Below, one piece after another: positions 18,676 through 30,987 of a stretch of DNA of 64,000 nt; the first letter of the stretch is position 1, and the number at the start of each line of letters is the position of its first letter. The notes below the pieces were generated by a model, which did no database searches, was not told the DNA's origin, and saw only the letters and a list, made by a program, of their open reading frames with translations. This stretch comes from JACCZX01 sp963829995 (GTDB lineage: Bacteria > Pseudomonadota > Gammaproteobacteria > Burkholderiales > Burkholderiaceae_F), in contig CAWHKW010000032.1 of the NCBI GenBank assembly GCA_963829995.1, positions 40,377 to 104,376 on the forward strand. Reading direction: 5' to 3'. The position numbers and the translations under genes were made by a program.

Positions 18676-19722
18676 ATGGAAGCAAACCCGATCATTCAGC
18701 AGCGCGGCCTCGGCTTTACCTGGGAGACTGCGGACCCGTTCCTGTTGTGCGTTCATCACGACGACGCTTATCCGCGCGGCAACGCCCAGCTCGGGCCGGA
18801 CGCTTCCCTCGCAGGCCGCGATATCGGGCAGGACTTCGCCGGCAAGGATGGCTGGCGCATGTATCACGGCCGGACGGTTCCCGGCTTTCCTTCGCATCCG
18901 CACCGAGGCTTTGAAACCGTCACGATCGTACGCAGGGGGTTTATCGATCACGCCGACTCGCTTGGCGCCGCGGCGCGCTTCGGCAACGGCGACGTGCAGT
19001 GGCTCACGGCCGGGCGCGGTGTCGTGCATTCAGAAATGTTTCCGTTGCTGCGCGCAGATCAGGCCAATCCGCTGGAGCTGTTCCAGATCTGGTTGAACCT
19101 GCCCGCTGCCGGCAAGATGGCAGCGCCGCACTTCACGATGTTCTGGTCCGAAGACATTCCGCGCCACGTGGCGGCTGATGGGCATGGCCGCGTCACTGAA
19201 ATCACCTGCATCGCAGGCCGTCTGCAGGACGTACGCGACGGCACGCCACTGCCTCCACCGCCCCAGTCGTGGGCCTCGGATCCCACCGCGGACGTAGCCA
19301 TCTGGACGATAAAAATGGCGCCCGATGCGCGCTGGGTGCTGCCGGCGGCAGCGAATCCGGCCTCGCGCAGGAATCTCTATTTCTTCAGTGGCGCGCGCGT
19401 TACCGTCGGTGGGCAGACCATCGACGAGCACGCCGCTTTGGAACTGCGCGCGGCGCAGCCGGTGGAATTGCTCAATGGCCCGGAGACCAGCGAGTTCTTG
19501 TTGTTGCAGGGGCGGCCGATCAACGAACCGGTCGTGCAGTCCGGACCGTTCGTAATGAACAGCCAGCGGGAGATCGAGCAGGCGTTTGCCGATTACAGTC
19601 GCACCCGCTTCGGCGGCTGGCCGTGGCCCGACCCGGCGCCGGTGCACGGGCTGGAGCGCGGCCGGTTTGCGAAGTATGCCGACGGCCAGACGCAAACAAA
19701 GACGGCCGCACTCACGGACTGA
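18676..19722 (+). CDS. Pirin family protein
   Basis: Bicupin protein of about 348 residues. The metal-binding HPHRGFETVT and the following GDVQWLTAGRGVVHSEM are the pirin signature in the N-terminal cupin; a pirin C-terminal domain follows. ATG 18676 is chosen because GGAG sits at 18666-18669, six bases upstream; a TTG at 18664 would overlap that site. Some pirins are quercetinases or regulators, and this one is not assignable. Its stop overlaps the carbonic anhydrase ATG (TGATG), so the pair is coupled. Confidence 0.88.
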   Translation: MEANPIIQQRGLGFTWETADPFLLCVHHDDAYPRGNAQLGPDASLAGRDIGQDFAGKDGWRMYHGRTVPGFPSHPHRGFETVTIVRRGFIDHADSLGAAARFGNGDVQWLTAGRGVVHSEMFPLLRADQANPLELFQIWLNLPAAGKMAAPHFTMFWSEDIPRHVAADGHGRVTEITCIAGRLQDVRDGTPLPPPPQSWASDPTADVAIWTIKMAPDARWVLPAAANPASRRNLYFFSGARVTVGGQTIDEHAALELRAAQPVELLNGPETSEFLLLQGRPINEPVVQSGPFVMNSQREIEQAFADYSRTRFGGWPWPDPAPVHGLERGRFAKYADGQTQTKTAALTD

Positions 19723-20375
19723 TGGACTGCTCAATGCGCTCACTCTCGCACCTGATCGAAAACAATCGCGCCTGGTCGGAGCGCCGTCGCAAGAATGATC
19801 CGGAGTTCTTTACGCGGCTGTCGCAACAGCAACGGCCGCGCTACTTATGGATCGGCTGCGCCGACAGTCGCGTACCGGCCAACGAAATCGTCGGCTTGCT
19901 ACCCGGCGAGCTCTTCGTTCATCGCAACATAGCCAACGTGGTTGTGCACAGCGATCTGAACTGTCTTTCGGTGATGCAGTTCGCCGTCGATGTGCTCAAC
20001 ATTGAGCACATCATCGTGTGCGGCCATTACGGCTGTAGCGGAGTCTCGGCGGCACTGCAGAATCAGCGCGTTGGGCTCGCAGACAACTGGCTGCGCCACG
20101 TTCAGGATGTTCACTCGAAGCACGACGCCAAGGTGGCCTCGCTGCCCGATACGCCGCAGCGGGTCGATCGTCTGTGCGAGCTCAACGTGATCGAGCAAGT
20201 CGCCAATGTTTGCCAAACCACGATCGTGCGCGACGCATGGGATCGTGGACAGCAGCTCGCCGTACACGGCTGGGTCTATGGGCTGAAGGACGGGCTCGTG
20301 CGTGACCTGGGGAGCACCGTGATGGCGACGTCCCAGGCGGCCGCCACCTATCAAGGAGCGTTGGCCGCCCTTTAG
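19722..20375 (+). CDS. can: Beta-class carbonic anhydrase
   Basis: Zinc enzyme that interconverts CO2 and bicarbonate in the cytoplasm. The zinc site is formed by CADSRVPAN (Cys and the Asp-Arg dyad) and CGHYGCSGV (His and Cys). 217 residues is normal. The ATG at 19722 overlaps the pirin stop; ATG 19734 is an alternative. A longer frame upstream overlaps pirin and has no homology. CO2 hydration would supply bicarbonate for anaplerosis and biosynthesis. Confidence 0.93.
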   Translation: MDCSMRSLSHLIENNRAWSERRRKNDPEFFTRLSQQQRPRYLWIGCADSRVPANEIVGLLPGELFVHRNIANVVVHSDLNCLSVMQFAVDVLNIEHIIVCGHYGCSGVSAALQNQRVGLADNWLRHVQDVHSKHDAKVASLPDTPQRVDRLCELNVIEQVANVCQTTIVRDAWDRGQQLAVHGWVYGLKDGLVRDLGSTVMATSQAAATYQGALAAL

Positions 20376-20407
20376 TCCGGTAGGCGAACGACAATCTTAG
20401 TTGCGCC

Positions 20408-21643
20408 ATGAGTGATACCCGATGGCTGGTGTTGCTGTGCGTAAGCCGCGTCGGCTTTTCGCTGATCTTCACGGTCTACTCCGCTTTGTTACCGGTTCTG
20501 ATGGGCGCATGGCAGATGAGCGCCGCCGATGCAGGCCTGGTGCAGAGCGGATGGCACGTCGGCTATCTGATTTCGCTGTTCGGTGCCGGACTGCTGACCG
20601 ACCGGATCGGCGCGCGCAAGACCTTTCTCTTCATGAGCGGTGGCGCGTGTATCAGTGCCGTGCTGTTCGCGATGTTCTCGAATGGATTCTGGTCCGCTCT
20701 GGCCTTGTACTTCGTCGCTGGAGCGGCATCGGGCGGCTCGTACACACCCGTGCTCGCCTTGATCGCACAACGCTACGGCGCGGCGAAGCGCGGCAGTGCG
20801 ATGGGTTGGTATCTCGCCGCCTCATCGTTCGGCTATGCGGTGTCACTGATCGCGTGTGCTGCGCTGGCACCGTGGGCGGGCTGGCGTGCCGGGCTGGCGC
20901 TATCGGCGATCGCGACGATCGCCGGTGCAGTACTGGGTTGGATCGCGCTACGCGGCACGCGCGACACAGTGCCACACGCCAGCGCGCTTTTGCCCTGGCT
21001 CGCGTCAGCGCGGCAGCTTTGGAACAACCAGCCTGCGCAGCTGGCGATCTGGTCGTATACGTTTCATTGCTGGGAGCTGCTCGGCATGTGGGCATGGCTG
21101 CCGGCGTTTATGGTTGCAGCGGCCGCCCATGGCGGTGAGGCATCGGCGGGCCCACTGGCGATTGGCGTCGGCATCGCGGGGCTGGCCCACCTCGCGGGAG
21201 TCGTTGGCAGCATTGCGGGCGGCGTGTTGTCGGACCGTATCGGCCGGACGCGCGTAATTCTGATCATGAGCTGTGCGAGTCTTGCGTGCTCGTTTTCATT
21301 CGGCTGGATGTTGGGCACTGCTCTGTGGTTGATCACGGCAGTCGCGATCATCTACAACTTGACCGCGATCGGCGACTCGTCGGTGTTCTCCACCGTATTG
21401 AGCGAAACCGTGCCGCCGGGCCAGATTGGTTTTGCGTTCTCGGTGCGGTCCGTGCTGGGTTTCGGCGTGGGGGCCATAAGTCCTTGGGTGTTTGGTCTGG
21501 TGCTCGATTGGGTGGGTGGTCCAGGCACTCCCGACCAGAAAGCCTGGGGGCTCGCATGGTGCTCGATCGGCGTCGGCGCAATGCTGGGTCCGTTGCTTAC
21601 CTGGCGCTTGCACAAGAGCTGGGCTAGGCCGGCCGATCTTTAA
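20408..21643 (+). CDS. MFS transporter
   Basis: A 411-residue twelve-helix major facilitator. The loop 2-3 motif is seen as GLLTDRIGARKTFLF and the symmetrical motif in the second half as GGVLSDRIGRTRVIL. It is 32 bases after the carbonic anhydrase gene and could be in its operon. The family resembles aromatic acid or cyanate-type antiporters only weakly; substrate unknown. Confidence 0.82.
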   Translation: MSDTRWLVLLCVSRVGFSLIFTVYSALLPVLMGAWQMSAADAGLVQSGWHVGYLISLFGAGLLTDRIGARKTFLFMSGGACISAVLFAMFSNGFWSALALYFVAGAASGGSYTPVLALIAQRYGAAKRGSAMGWYLAASSFGYAVSLIACAALAPWAGWRAGLALSAIATIAGAVLGWIALRGTRDTVPHASALLPWLASARQLWNNQPAQLAIWSYTFHCWELLGMWAWLPAFMVAAAAHGGEASAGPLAIGVGIAGLAHLAGVVGSIAGGVLSDRIGRTRVILIMSCASLACSFSFGWMLGTALWLITAVAIIYNLTAIGDSSVFSTVLSETVPPGQIGFAFSVRSVLGFGVGAISPWVFGLVLDWVGGPGTPDQKAWGLAWCSIGVGAMLGPLLTWRLHKSWARPADL

Positions 21644-21685
21644 ACTCGCAGTCTCACCACCGCATGCTCTTCGGGACGAGTTCAC

Positions 21686-22090
21686 ATGACCGAGGTCGTT
21701 CTTACCCGAAACTCCGTAGCGCAATTTTTGAACAGGTTCGAGGAGATCGCCGAGAAGGAGAACTTCGACCTGATTCAGGACATGATCCATGACAACGCAT
21801 TCTTTCGCTTCAATGACGGCGACTTCGTAGGAAAGCAGGCGGTGCGAAGCGTGTTTGAGAAGACCTGGAAAGGCAGCACCAACGTAAAGAAGGAACGCTT
21901 CTACCTCACCGACATCGAGGTGCTGACTGTCGATGCATCGAGTGCCTCGGCCACGTATACCTACAACTGGGAAGGAACGATGGATGGACGTCCTTTCCGC
22001 ATTCAAGGCCGAGGCACCAGGGTCCTCGTCGTCGATAACGGGCGGCTACAGATAATCCATGAGCACCTTAGCCGGTATCCGAAGTCGTAG
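21686..22090 (+). CDS. SnoaL-like / NTF2-fold protein
   Basis: A 134-residue cone-shaped alpha+beta barrel protein: N-terminal helix SVAQFLNRFEEIAEKENF, then IHDNAFFRFNDGDFVGKQAVRSVFEKTW, and three C-terminal strands. SnoaL-like proteins include isomerases, hydrolases and binding proteins; no catalytic assignment is possible. It directly abuts the next gene (stop 22090, next ATG 22091), so they are co-translated. Confidence 0.7.
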   Translation: MTEVVLTRNSVAQFLNRFEEIAEKENFDLIQDMIHDNAFFRFNDGDFVGKQAVRSVFEKTWKGSTNVKKERFYLTDIEVLTVDASSASATYTYNWEGTMDGRPFRIQGRGTRVLVVDNGRLQIIHEHLSRYPKS

Positions 22091-22477
22091 ATGACTCGAG
22101 TCATTCGCTTCAACACGGCCAGGTTCGACGTCGCTAAAGAGCGGCCGAACCCGATCAACCCAATTCCGGGCGAGTCTCTGCTGCTCTGGTTGCGAGAACG
22201 GGCGAAGCCGCACGTTGAAGTGACCGAACCCGATGCCGAGGATTGGGGTTGGTACTCGTTTGTGGATTGGAAGGGCCGGCAGTACCTGCTTGGATCCAGT
22301 GCGTCTGATGAAGACAGCGGGCAACGCGAGTGGATTCTTCAAATCGACAAACAGCGGTCTGTCAAAGAAACTTTGATGGGCCGCGAGAAAATGGCAGCGG
22401 ATGACGATTGCGCCCAGTTCTTCCAGCAGCTGCTGGAGGACGAGCCCAGCTTCACGTCCGTCTCGGTTGACCCTTGA
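22091..22477 (+). CDS. Hypothetical protein
   Basis: A 128-residue soluble protein, not recognised. It is acidic toward the C terminus, has several tryptophans (EDWGWYSFVDW) and no signal or membrane segment. It begins at the base after the SnoaL-like gene's stop codon and ends 3 bases before the convergent clpB stop, so it is tightly packed between real genes, which supports that it is a gene. Confidence 0.65.
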   Translation: MTRVIRFNTARFDVAKERPNPINPIPGESLLLWLRERAKPHVEVTEPDAEDWGWYSFVDWKGRQYLLGSSASDEDSGQREWILQIDKQRSVKETLMGREKMAADDDCAQFFQQLLEDEPSFTSVSVDP

Positions 22478-22480
22478 TTT

Positions 22481-25069
<2,589 letters not shown>

Positions 25070-25100
25070 GTCGGGTCCGAATCAGGCTTGCCGATTGCAT

Positions 25101-25128
25101 ATCTTGGGCCTGCGGTCAACGAATCAAG
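25101..25128 (-). promoter_or_regulatory. Heat-shock (sigma-32-like) promoter of clpB
   Basis: On the minus strand CTTGAT (25123-25128) is followed after 14 bases by CCCAAGAT (25101-25108). This matches the sigma-32 pattern CTTGAA-N13-15-CCCCATnT at most positions. Transcription would start about 25 bases before the clpB ATG at 25069, which fits a heat-shock gene. Confidence 0.5.
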
Positions 25129-25137
25129 CACTCAGAC

Positions 25138-26949
25138 GTGACCCCTTTGCTAGCATCGGCGACCTATCTTGCTCCCACTGTGCAACGTCATCTACCGGCT
25201 GCGTTTCTGGCCATTTCTCTCGCCTGGCCTCTGATCGCATCGGGGCAAGCCCCGCAGCCAATCGTCACTTCCGGCACTTCTCTGCCAGCACCGCTTTCAG
25301 GCTTGGTCGAAGAGGCGCTGGCGCGCTTCACGATCGGACCCGAAGCCGACGAGGCCGACGAGGAACGCGAGCTGCGCCGCGCGGAGCGCGCGGTGCTCGA
25401 ACTGCTGGCGACCGAAGGATATTTCGATCCGACGTTGCGCTTCGATCCAGTCCCGCCTGGAACGGATGGCGCGCGTTACCGACTGATCATCGAGCTTGGC
25501 CGCAGAACGAATGTTGGTTCGTTCGAACTGCGATTCACCGGCGCGCTCAACGAAGCGCGGTTCCAGGATCGCGCGGCTGCGCTGCGCGCTGAGTGGCCGC
25601 TTCCGGTCGGGTCACCGTTTCGTTCACCGCAGTGGGAAACCGCGAAGACGCAGTTGCTTGCGTCTGTGCAGGGGCTCGATTTCGCCGGCGCCAAGCTGGT
25701 CGATTCAGAAGCCAAGGTCAATGCGGATGACGCAACAGCGGCGCTGAGTGTCGAGATCGACAGCGGCCCTGCGTACACCGTCGGAGAACTGCAGGTCACC
25801 GGCTTGGAGCGCTACGACACGAAGCTTGTCCAGCGCTACAACCCGTTCAAGGTGGGCGAACGCTTCGACCGCGCGAAGCTGATCGAGTTTCAGCAGTCTC
25901 TCGAGGACACTCCGTACTTCTCTTCCGTACTCGCATCGCTGCACCTCGACCCGGCGCATCCCGAAAACGCGCCGCTGCGGTTGGTATTGCGCGAGTCGCG
26001 TACCAAGCGGTTCAGCGTCGGGGTCGGCGTGGCTTCCAACACCGGCGCGCACCTGGAAGTCGCGTACCGCCAGTCACTGACCTTCGGTCGTCCGTATGCG
26101 CTGCAGACCGGCGCGCGCATCGACCAGAACGGCGGGTTCGGTTACGTCGATCTGCTGTTTCCGCCGAAGCCGAATGGGGCGCGCGACAGCGTCGGCGCGC
26201 TGGTTGAAGACTCGGATATCGAGGACTTGCAAGTCAAGCGCTGGAGCGTCGGCGCCGCGCGTGCGCGTTTGCGCGGAGCGCGTACTGCGCGTCACATCGA
26301 AACCAAATGGAACGTCAACTTCGAGCACGAGGAGCGCAAGACGCCGCTTGACCCGTTGATCGAGCTCGATACGTTATCGACGACATACACGTGGATCCGG
26401 CGCGATGTTGACGAGATCGTCAATCCGCGCCGCGGGAACGTGATCGAGCTCGAAGGCACCGTCGGAGCCAGCGGCGCTGAGCTGGACAAGGCGTTCGTGC
26501 GCGGCTACAGCCGGGTCTCGCAGTACTTTCCGATCGGCCCGCGCGACGTCTTGATCCTGCGCGGCGAAGTGGGCGCCGTCAAAGTCGACACCGCCGACGT
26601 CGTGCCGACGCGGTTTCTGTTTCGCACCGGCGGCTCAACGACGGTGCGCGGGTACGACTATGAAAGCCTCGGCGTCAAGAGCGGCGGCGCCACAGTGGGC
26701 GGACGTGCCCTGGCACTCGCTTCGGTGGAGTACGTCCATTGGCTGCAACGCTGGGGCGGTAACTGGGGCGTCGCGGGATTCGTCGATGTCGGTGATGCCG
26801 CGGACTCGTTCAGCGACCTCGACCCCGCTGTCGGTATCGGCGTCGGCGTCCGCTGGCGCACCGTTGCTGGCCCGCTTGCCGTCGATGTCGCGTATGGCGA
26901 GCGCGAACGGCAGCTTCGGCTGCACTTTTCGGTCGCGATCGCGTTCTGA
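25138..26949 (+). CDS. tamA: Translocation and assembly module outer-membrane protein TamA
   Basis: Omp85-family beta-barrel protein that works with TamB in outer membrane biogenesis and phospholipid transport. The GTG start at 25138 opens a signal sequence ending near LIASGQA. POTRA domains span about residues 45-270 and the barrel the remainder. The Omp85 lid-lock motif is VRGYDYESLG. The protein ends in the aromatic residue F, as barrel proteins do. tamB follows after 13 bases, the conserved tamA-tamB pair. Confidence 0.93.
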   Translation: MTPLLASATYLAPTVQRHLPAAFLAISLAWPLIASGQAPQPIVTSGTSLPAPLSGLVEEALARFTIGPEADEADEERELRRAERAVLELLATEGYFDPTLRFDPVPPGTDGARYRLIIELGRRTNVGSFELRFTGALNEARFQDRAAALRAEWPLPVGSPFRSPQWETAKTQLLASVQGLDFAGAKLVDSEAKVNADDATAALSVEIDSGPAYTVGELQVTGLERYDTKLVQRYNPFKVGERFDRAKLIEFQQSLEDTPYFSSVLASLHLDPAHPENAPLRLVLRESRTKRFSVGVGVASNTGAHLEVAYRQSLTFGRPYALQTGARIDQNGGFGYVDLLFPPKPNGARDSVGALVEDSDIEDLQVKRWSVGAARARLRGARTARHIETKWNVNFEHEERKTPLDPLIELDTLSTTYTWIRRDVDEIVNPRRGNVIELEGTVGASGAELDKAFVRGYSRVSQYFPIGPRDVLILRGEVGAVKVDTADVVPTRFLFRTGGSTTVRGYDYESLGVKSGGATVGGRALALASVEYVHWLQRWGGNWGVAGFVDVGDAADSFSDLDPAVGIGVGVRWRTVAGPLAVDVAYGERERQLRLHFSVAIAF

Positions 26950-26962
26950 TTGAGCAGACAAA

Positions 26963-29467
26963 GTGAGCAGACCCCAGGACCCACTGTCTCGCCGGCGCCC
27001 GCGTTGGGTTTCGGTGCTGGGTGGGCTGTTCATTGGAGCGCTCGTCATCGTCGGCGCAGGCTCGGCCGCGATCTGGTGGATGTATACGACGAGCAGCGGA
27101 TTACGCTTCGTCGTGCTACTGAATTCGCGCCTGAATACCTCCCTTGTCGTACGCGATGTCGCGGGATCGCTGCGCGATGGATTCACTGCCGGCAGCTTGT
27201 CCGTAACGGGGCCGACCTGGTCGCTGCAAGCTGCCGACGTTGCAGTTGAGCCGTACGAATTGCGTTGGCGCCAGCGTGCATTCGATTTCGAGCGCGTGAG
27301 CGCGGGCACTATTGCCGTGGACTGGGTGCCGAGCGGCGCGCCTGCAGCACCACCGGTATCACTCGCCTCACCCTTCGATCTGCGAGTGCGCAATCTCAAC
27401 GTACGCGAACTGCGTCTTGGCGCACGCGGCGAGACGCCGCGCGTTATCGGCGACCTCGCAGCGAGCCTGCGTGTCAACGCCGATGAAATTCTGATCGAGC
27501 GCGGCGCGTTTCAGCACGGACCAAGCCGCATAGCACTGAATGGCCGCATCGACGCGCGTAGTCCCTTCGCGTTGCGTGCCGAGGCCGAGGCCTCGTCCAC
27601 CGTCCGCGACCAAGGAGTGACCGCACAGGCGCGAGCAAGCGGCACGCTGCTCGACGCGTTTGTCGAAATCAACGCGGACAGTGCGGATGCGCGTGTCAAT
27701 GCCACCGTGCGCCTGACGCCATTCGCTCCGGTACCTCTTGCGCAATTGAATGCGGACATCGGCCACTTCAATCCGGCGGCGTGGTTCGCAGGCACGCCGA
27801 CGATGAAGCTGCGCGGAAGTGCCGACTTGAAGCCCGCAGCTGCTTCATCCGCGGCGGCCGCCGGACTCAGTCTCGACGGACCGTTTTCAATCGAGAATCT
27901 GGATGCCGGGCCGATCGATAAACAGCGCGTGCCGGTGCGCGCGGTGCGAGGGGCGCTGACATGGTCGACGGGCGAATTGACGCTGGCTTTGCAGCGCGTA
28001 GAAGGCATTCGCGGCGGTGCCACCGGGGCGATGACGTGGTCGGCGGCCGAAGGCGTCAATGCCAAGCTGGCGTTAACCGGGATCGATGCTTCGACAATTT
28101 ATTCGACTGCCGCGCCAACGCGCATCGACGGCACACTCAATTACTCGCTGCTCGGTGAGGCACAACGATTTACAGGAACCCTGCGGACCGACAACGTAGG
28201 CGCGTTGCGCAGCGCCGGCGCGGCGGCCGCAGGCAAGAACAAGAGCCTCGAGCTGGCGGCGGATTTCAATCTGCTGCTGCGTGATCAGGTTCTGACGATC
28301 GAGACCGCACGCCTGCGGCTTGCCGATGGCAGTGCCGACCTGACGGGCCGGGTCGAACTGCACGGCAGTCAAGCCGCGCGCATCAAAGGCACTTTCGTCA
28401 ATCTTGACCTGGCGCGTCTCGTCACCGGCCTGGATACACGACTGAACGGCAGCGTCGAGCTCGACGCGCGATTTCAGCCGACGATCGCCGGCCGCGCCGA
28501 AGTCGTACTCGCCGACAGCCGATTGATGGGCCGCGCGCTTGACGGCCGGGCAAGCGTTGCTTTGGCCGACCAACGCATCGACGTCGACGTCAACGTTGCG
28601 TCACGCTCTGCTCGCCTGACCGCGCGTGGCGGTCTGGGCGCAGGACGCGAATTGAGCTTCGAACTGATCGCTCCGCAGCTGGCCGAGATCGTTCCTCAGC
28701 CATCGGGCAGCATCACCGCGCGTGGCACGGTAAGCGGCGAGTTCGCGACGCCGCAACTGCAAATGGACGGCACCGCAAATGATCTGAAATTCGCGAACGG
28801 CCAGACCGTCGACAGCATCACCGCGTCGATTTCCGGCGGCGCCGCAGCGAGCGCACCACTCGCCCTAAAGATAAGTGTCACCGGCCACCGCGCGCCTAAC
28901 CCCGATGCGTCGTTGGCCAGCGCGACGTTGATAGCGCGTGGAATCACATCGGATCACACGCTGGAGTTAAATGGGACGACGTTATCCAAACAGCCGGTGC
29001 GAGTCGTGGCAACCGGCGGATGGCGCGCGGGCGCAGCGCAGGACTATGCGTGGCGCGGTTCACTGATCGCTGCCGAAAGCGGCAAGCCGCTCGAGCTGCG
29101 ATTGTCAGAACCGGCGCCGATCGTGATCGCGCGTGGGTCTTTGAGCGTGGGGCCGGCGCGCTTCGAAGCGCGCGGCACACAGTTTTCCGCAGTTGAAGTT
29201 CAGCAGCGCGATGGGCGGTGGCATACGGCCGGAGTGTTCGAAGGGCTGGCACCGCAAACTTTCGATGCGCGAGGCCACGGCCGCGCGCCGCGTGGTGCGA
29301 ACCGGTGCCGGCAGCCGGCAACCGCTAACGCTGCGCGGCCGCTGGGAGCTGGAGCTCACCGACACGCTGACCGGAGTGGTCATTGTCGAGCGCACCGGCG
29401 GCGACATCTACGGGGGAATCGATGCCCTGACGCCGATCGGCATCCGCGATCTCGGTTTGGCGCTTAG
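26963..29467 (+). CDS. tamB: TamB, N-terminal part (frame 1 of a frameshifted gene)
   Basis: Inner-membrane-anchored periplasmic protein that pairs with TamA. A single transmembrane anchor lies at about residues 15-40 (WVSVLGGLFIGALVIVGAG). A long beta-helical body follows. Homology runs to about base 29265 (APQTFDAR), after which this frame reads Arg/His-rich nonsense to 29467. The rest of the protein continues in the next frame from about base 29275. The whole gene, 26963-30965, would give about 1,330 residues, normal for TamB. A one-base indel, either real or from sequencing, is the simplest explanation. Confidence 0.88.
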   Translation: MSRPQDPLSRRRPRWVSVLGGLFIGALVIVGAGSAAIWWMYTTSSGLRFVVLLNSRLNTSLVVRDVAGSLRDGFTAGSLSVTGPTWSLQAADVAVEPYELRWRQRAFDFERVSAGTIAVDWVPSGAPAAPPVSLASPFDLRVRNLNVRELRLGARGETPRVIGDLAASLRVNADEILIERGAFQHGPSRIALNGRIDARSPFALRAEAEASSTVRDQGVTAQARASGTLLDAFVEINADSADARVNATVRLTPFAPVPLAQLNADIGHFNPAAWFAGTPTMKLRGSADLKPAAASSAAAAGLSLDGPFSIENLDAGPIDKQRVPVRAVRGALTWSTGELTLALQRVEGIRGGATGAMTWSAAEGVNAKLALTGIDASTIYSTAAPTRIDGTLNYSLLGEAQRFTGTLRTDNVGALRSAGAAAAGKNKSLELAADFNLLLRDQVLTIETARLRLADGSADLTGRVELHGSQAARIKGTFVNLDLARLVTGLDTRLNGSVELDARFQPTIAGRAEVVLADSRLMGRALDGRASVALADQRIDVDVNVASRSARLTARGGLGAGRELSFELIAPQLAEIVPQPSGSITARGTVSGEFATPQLQMDGTANDLKFANGQTVDSITASISGGAAASAPLALKISVTGHRAPNPDASLASATLIARGITSDHTLELNGTTLSKQPVRVVATGGWRAGAAQDYAWRGSLIAAESGKPLELRLSEPAPIVIARGSLSVGPARFEARGTQFSAVEVQQRDGRWHTAGVFEGLAPQTFDARGHGRAPRGANRCRQPATANAARPLGAGAHRHADRSGHCRAHRRRHLRGNRCPDADRHPRSRFGA

Positions 29468-30965
29468 CGTGGTCAACAATCGCGTGACGGGGACAGCGTA
29501 CGTGCGCGGCAAGGCGTTGGGCCGGCTCGACGCGGTCATCGATGCCTATGTCGATACCAGCGGCGGAGTGCAAATTGCGCGCAGTCGCCCGTTGCGAATC
29601 GATGTCGATGCCGTGTTCCCCGACCTTAGTTGGATCGGCCCATTGATCAGCGACAGCGTGCAGATCGAAGGTGCAGGCAGCATCAAGACCGCAATATCAG
29701 GAACACCCGCCGATCCCACCGCGTCGGGGCCGATCCGTGCGAGCGGCCTGCGAATCGCTTACGTCGAGCAGGGTGTGCGCCTGGAGGACGGAACGCTTGA
29801 CGCGAATCTCGAAGACGGTGCGCTGGTTGTCAACGAGCTCTTGTTTAGCGGTGCCCCGCGGGTGGCGCCCGATGAAAAACGTGCTGCGGAGGCAGTGAGC
29901 TTCGAAACACCGGGACGTTTGCGCGCCGTCGCACGCATCGCGTTGCGCACACTGACCGGCAGCGTCGGCATTCAGGCCGAGCGATTGCCGGTATTGCAGC
30001 GGCGCGACCGCTGGATGGTCGTCAGCGGAGAAGGGGGAATCACGCTGGCACCCGAACGCGCGGATCTTTATGCGAAGCTGCAGGTCGACGGCGCGTATAT
30101 CGATTTTTCACGGCTGCGCGGCGCGCGCCGGTTGCCGAATGACGTGGTGATTGAGCGCGCGGAGCAACCCGGCAAGGCCGATGCAACACCGGTCGACGTC
30201 ACGCTCGATGTTCGAGGCAACCTCGGCTCACGCTTCTACATTCGCGGCGCCGGCCTTGAAGCGCGGCTCGACGGCGCGCTTGACATCACCGGGCGACCGG
30301 GCCAGTTACTCGCCGAAGGCAACGTGCGCACGCGCGGCGGCACTTACCAGGGCTACGGCCAGCGGCTGCAGATTCAGCGCGGCATCCTGACGTTCCAGGG
30401 GCCGGTTGAAAATCCCGCGCTGAATGTGCTGGCAGTACGAAGCGGATTGCCGGTCGATGTCGGCGTTTCGATCGGCGGCACAGCGGCCAGACCCATCGTG
30501 CGGCTGTACTCCGATCCGTCGATGACCGATGTGGAGAAGCTGAATTGGCTGGTGCTCGGCCGCCCGCCCGGTGCCGCGGGCGACGGAGGCCAGGAGCGAG
30601 CACTGTTGTCTGCTGCGGCCAGCGCGTTGTTTGCCGGGCAGGTCGATAGCGCCAGCGCAGGCCTGATGCAATCGCTCGGCATCGATGAGATCAGCCTGCG
30701 TCCGGGGCAAGACAGCTCGTCAATACTGCCGCGCGAAACCGTCGCCGGCACGCTGCGTAGCGCGACCGGGACAACCGCAGCGAGCGACTTCGTCGCCGTC
30801 GGCAAGCGACTGAATGACGATCTGTATCTAACGTTCGAGCAAGCGATCTCGGGCGCTGCGACCTACGTGGCGCTGAATTATCAGCTCAGCCGGCGCTTGT
30901 CGTTGATCGCGCGGGCAGGCACGACGACTGCGCTCGATCTCGTCTACTCGATCGCTTTTGATTAG
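29193..30965 (+). CDS. tamB: TamB, C-terminal part (frame 2 of a frameshifted gene)
   Basis: Continuation of tamB in the frame shifted by +1 relative to the N-terminal part. Homologous sequence starts around base 29275 (TAARRVVRTGAG); the first 25 or so codons from 29193 are out-of-frame. The C-terminal TamB (DUF490) domain is complete: GNLGSRFYIRGAGLEARLDG, YSDPSMTDVEKLNWLVLGRP, and a final aromatic strand ending in AFD. No independent start or ribosome binding site is evident, so this is not a separate gene. Confidence 0.88.
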   Translation: MKFSSAMGGGIRPECSKGWHRKLSMREATAARRVVRTGAGSRQPLTLRGRWELELTDTLTGVVIVERTGGDIYGGIDALTPIGIRDLGLALSVVNNRVTGTAYVRGKALGRLDAVIDAYVDTSGGVQIARSRPLRIDVDAVFPDLSWIGPLISDSVQIEGAGSIKTAISGTPADPTASGPIRASGLRIAYVEQGVRLEDGTLDANLEDGALVVNELLFSGAPRVAPDEKRAAEAVSFETPGRLRAVARIALRTLTGSVGIQAERLPVLQRRDRWMVVSGEGGITLAPERADLYAKLQVDGAYIDFSRLRGARRLPNDVVIERAEQPGKADATPVDVTLDVRGNLGSRFYIRGAGLEARLDGALDITGRPGQLLAEGNVRTRGGTYQGYGQRLQIQRGILTFQGPVENPALNVLAVRSGLPVDVGVSIGGTAARPIVRLYSDPSMTDVEKLNWLVLGRPPGAAGDGGQERALLSAAASALFAGQVDSASAGLMQSLGIDEISLRPGQDSSSILPRETVAGTLRSATGTTAASDFVAVGKRLNDDLYLTFEQAISGAATYVALNYQLSRRLSLIARAGTTTALDLVYSIAFD

Positions 30966-30987
30966 GCGGAAAACGCTGCGTGAGTCG

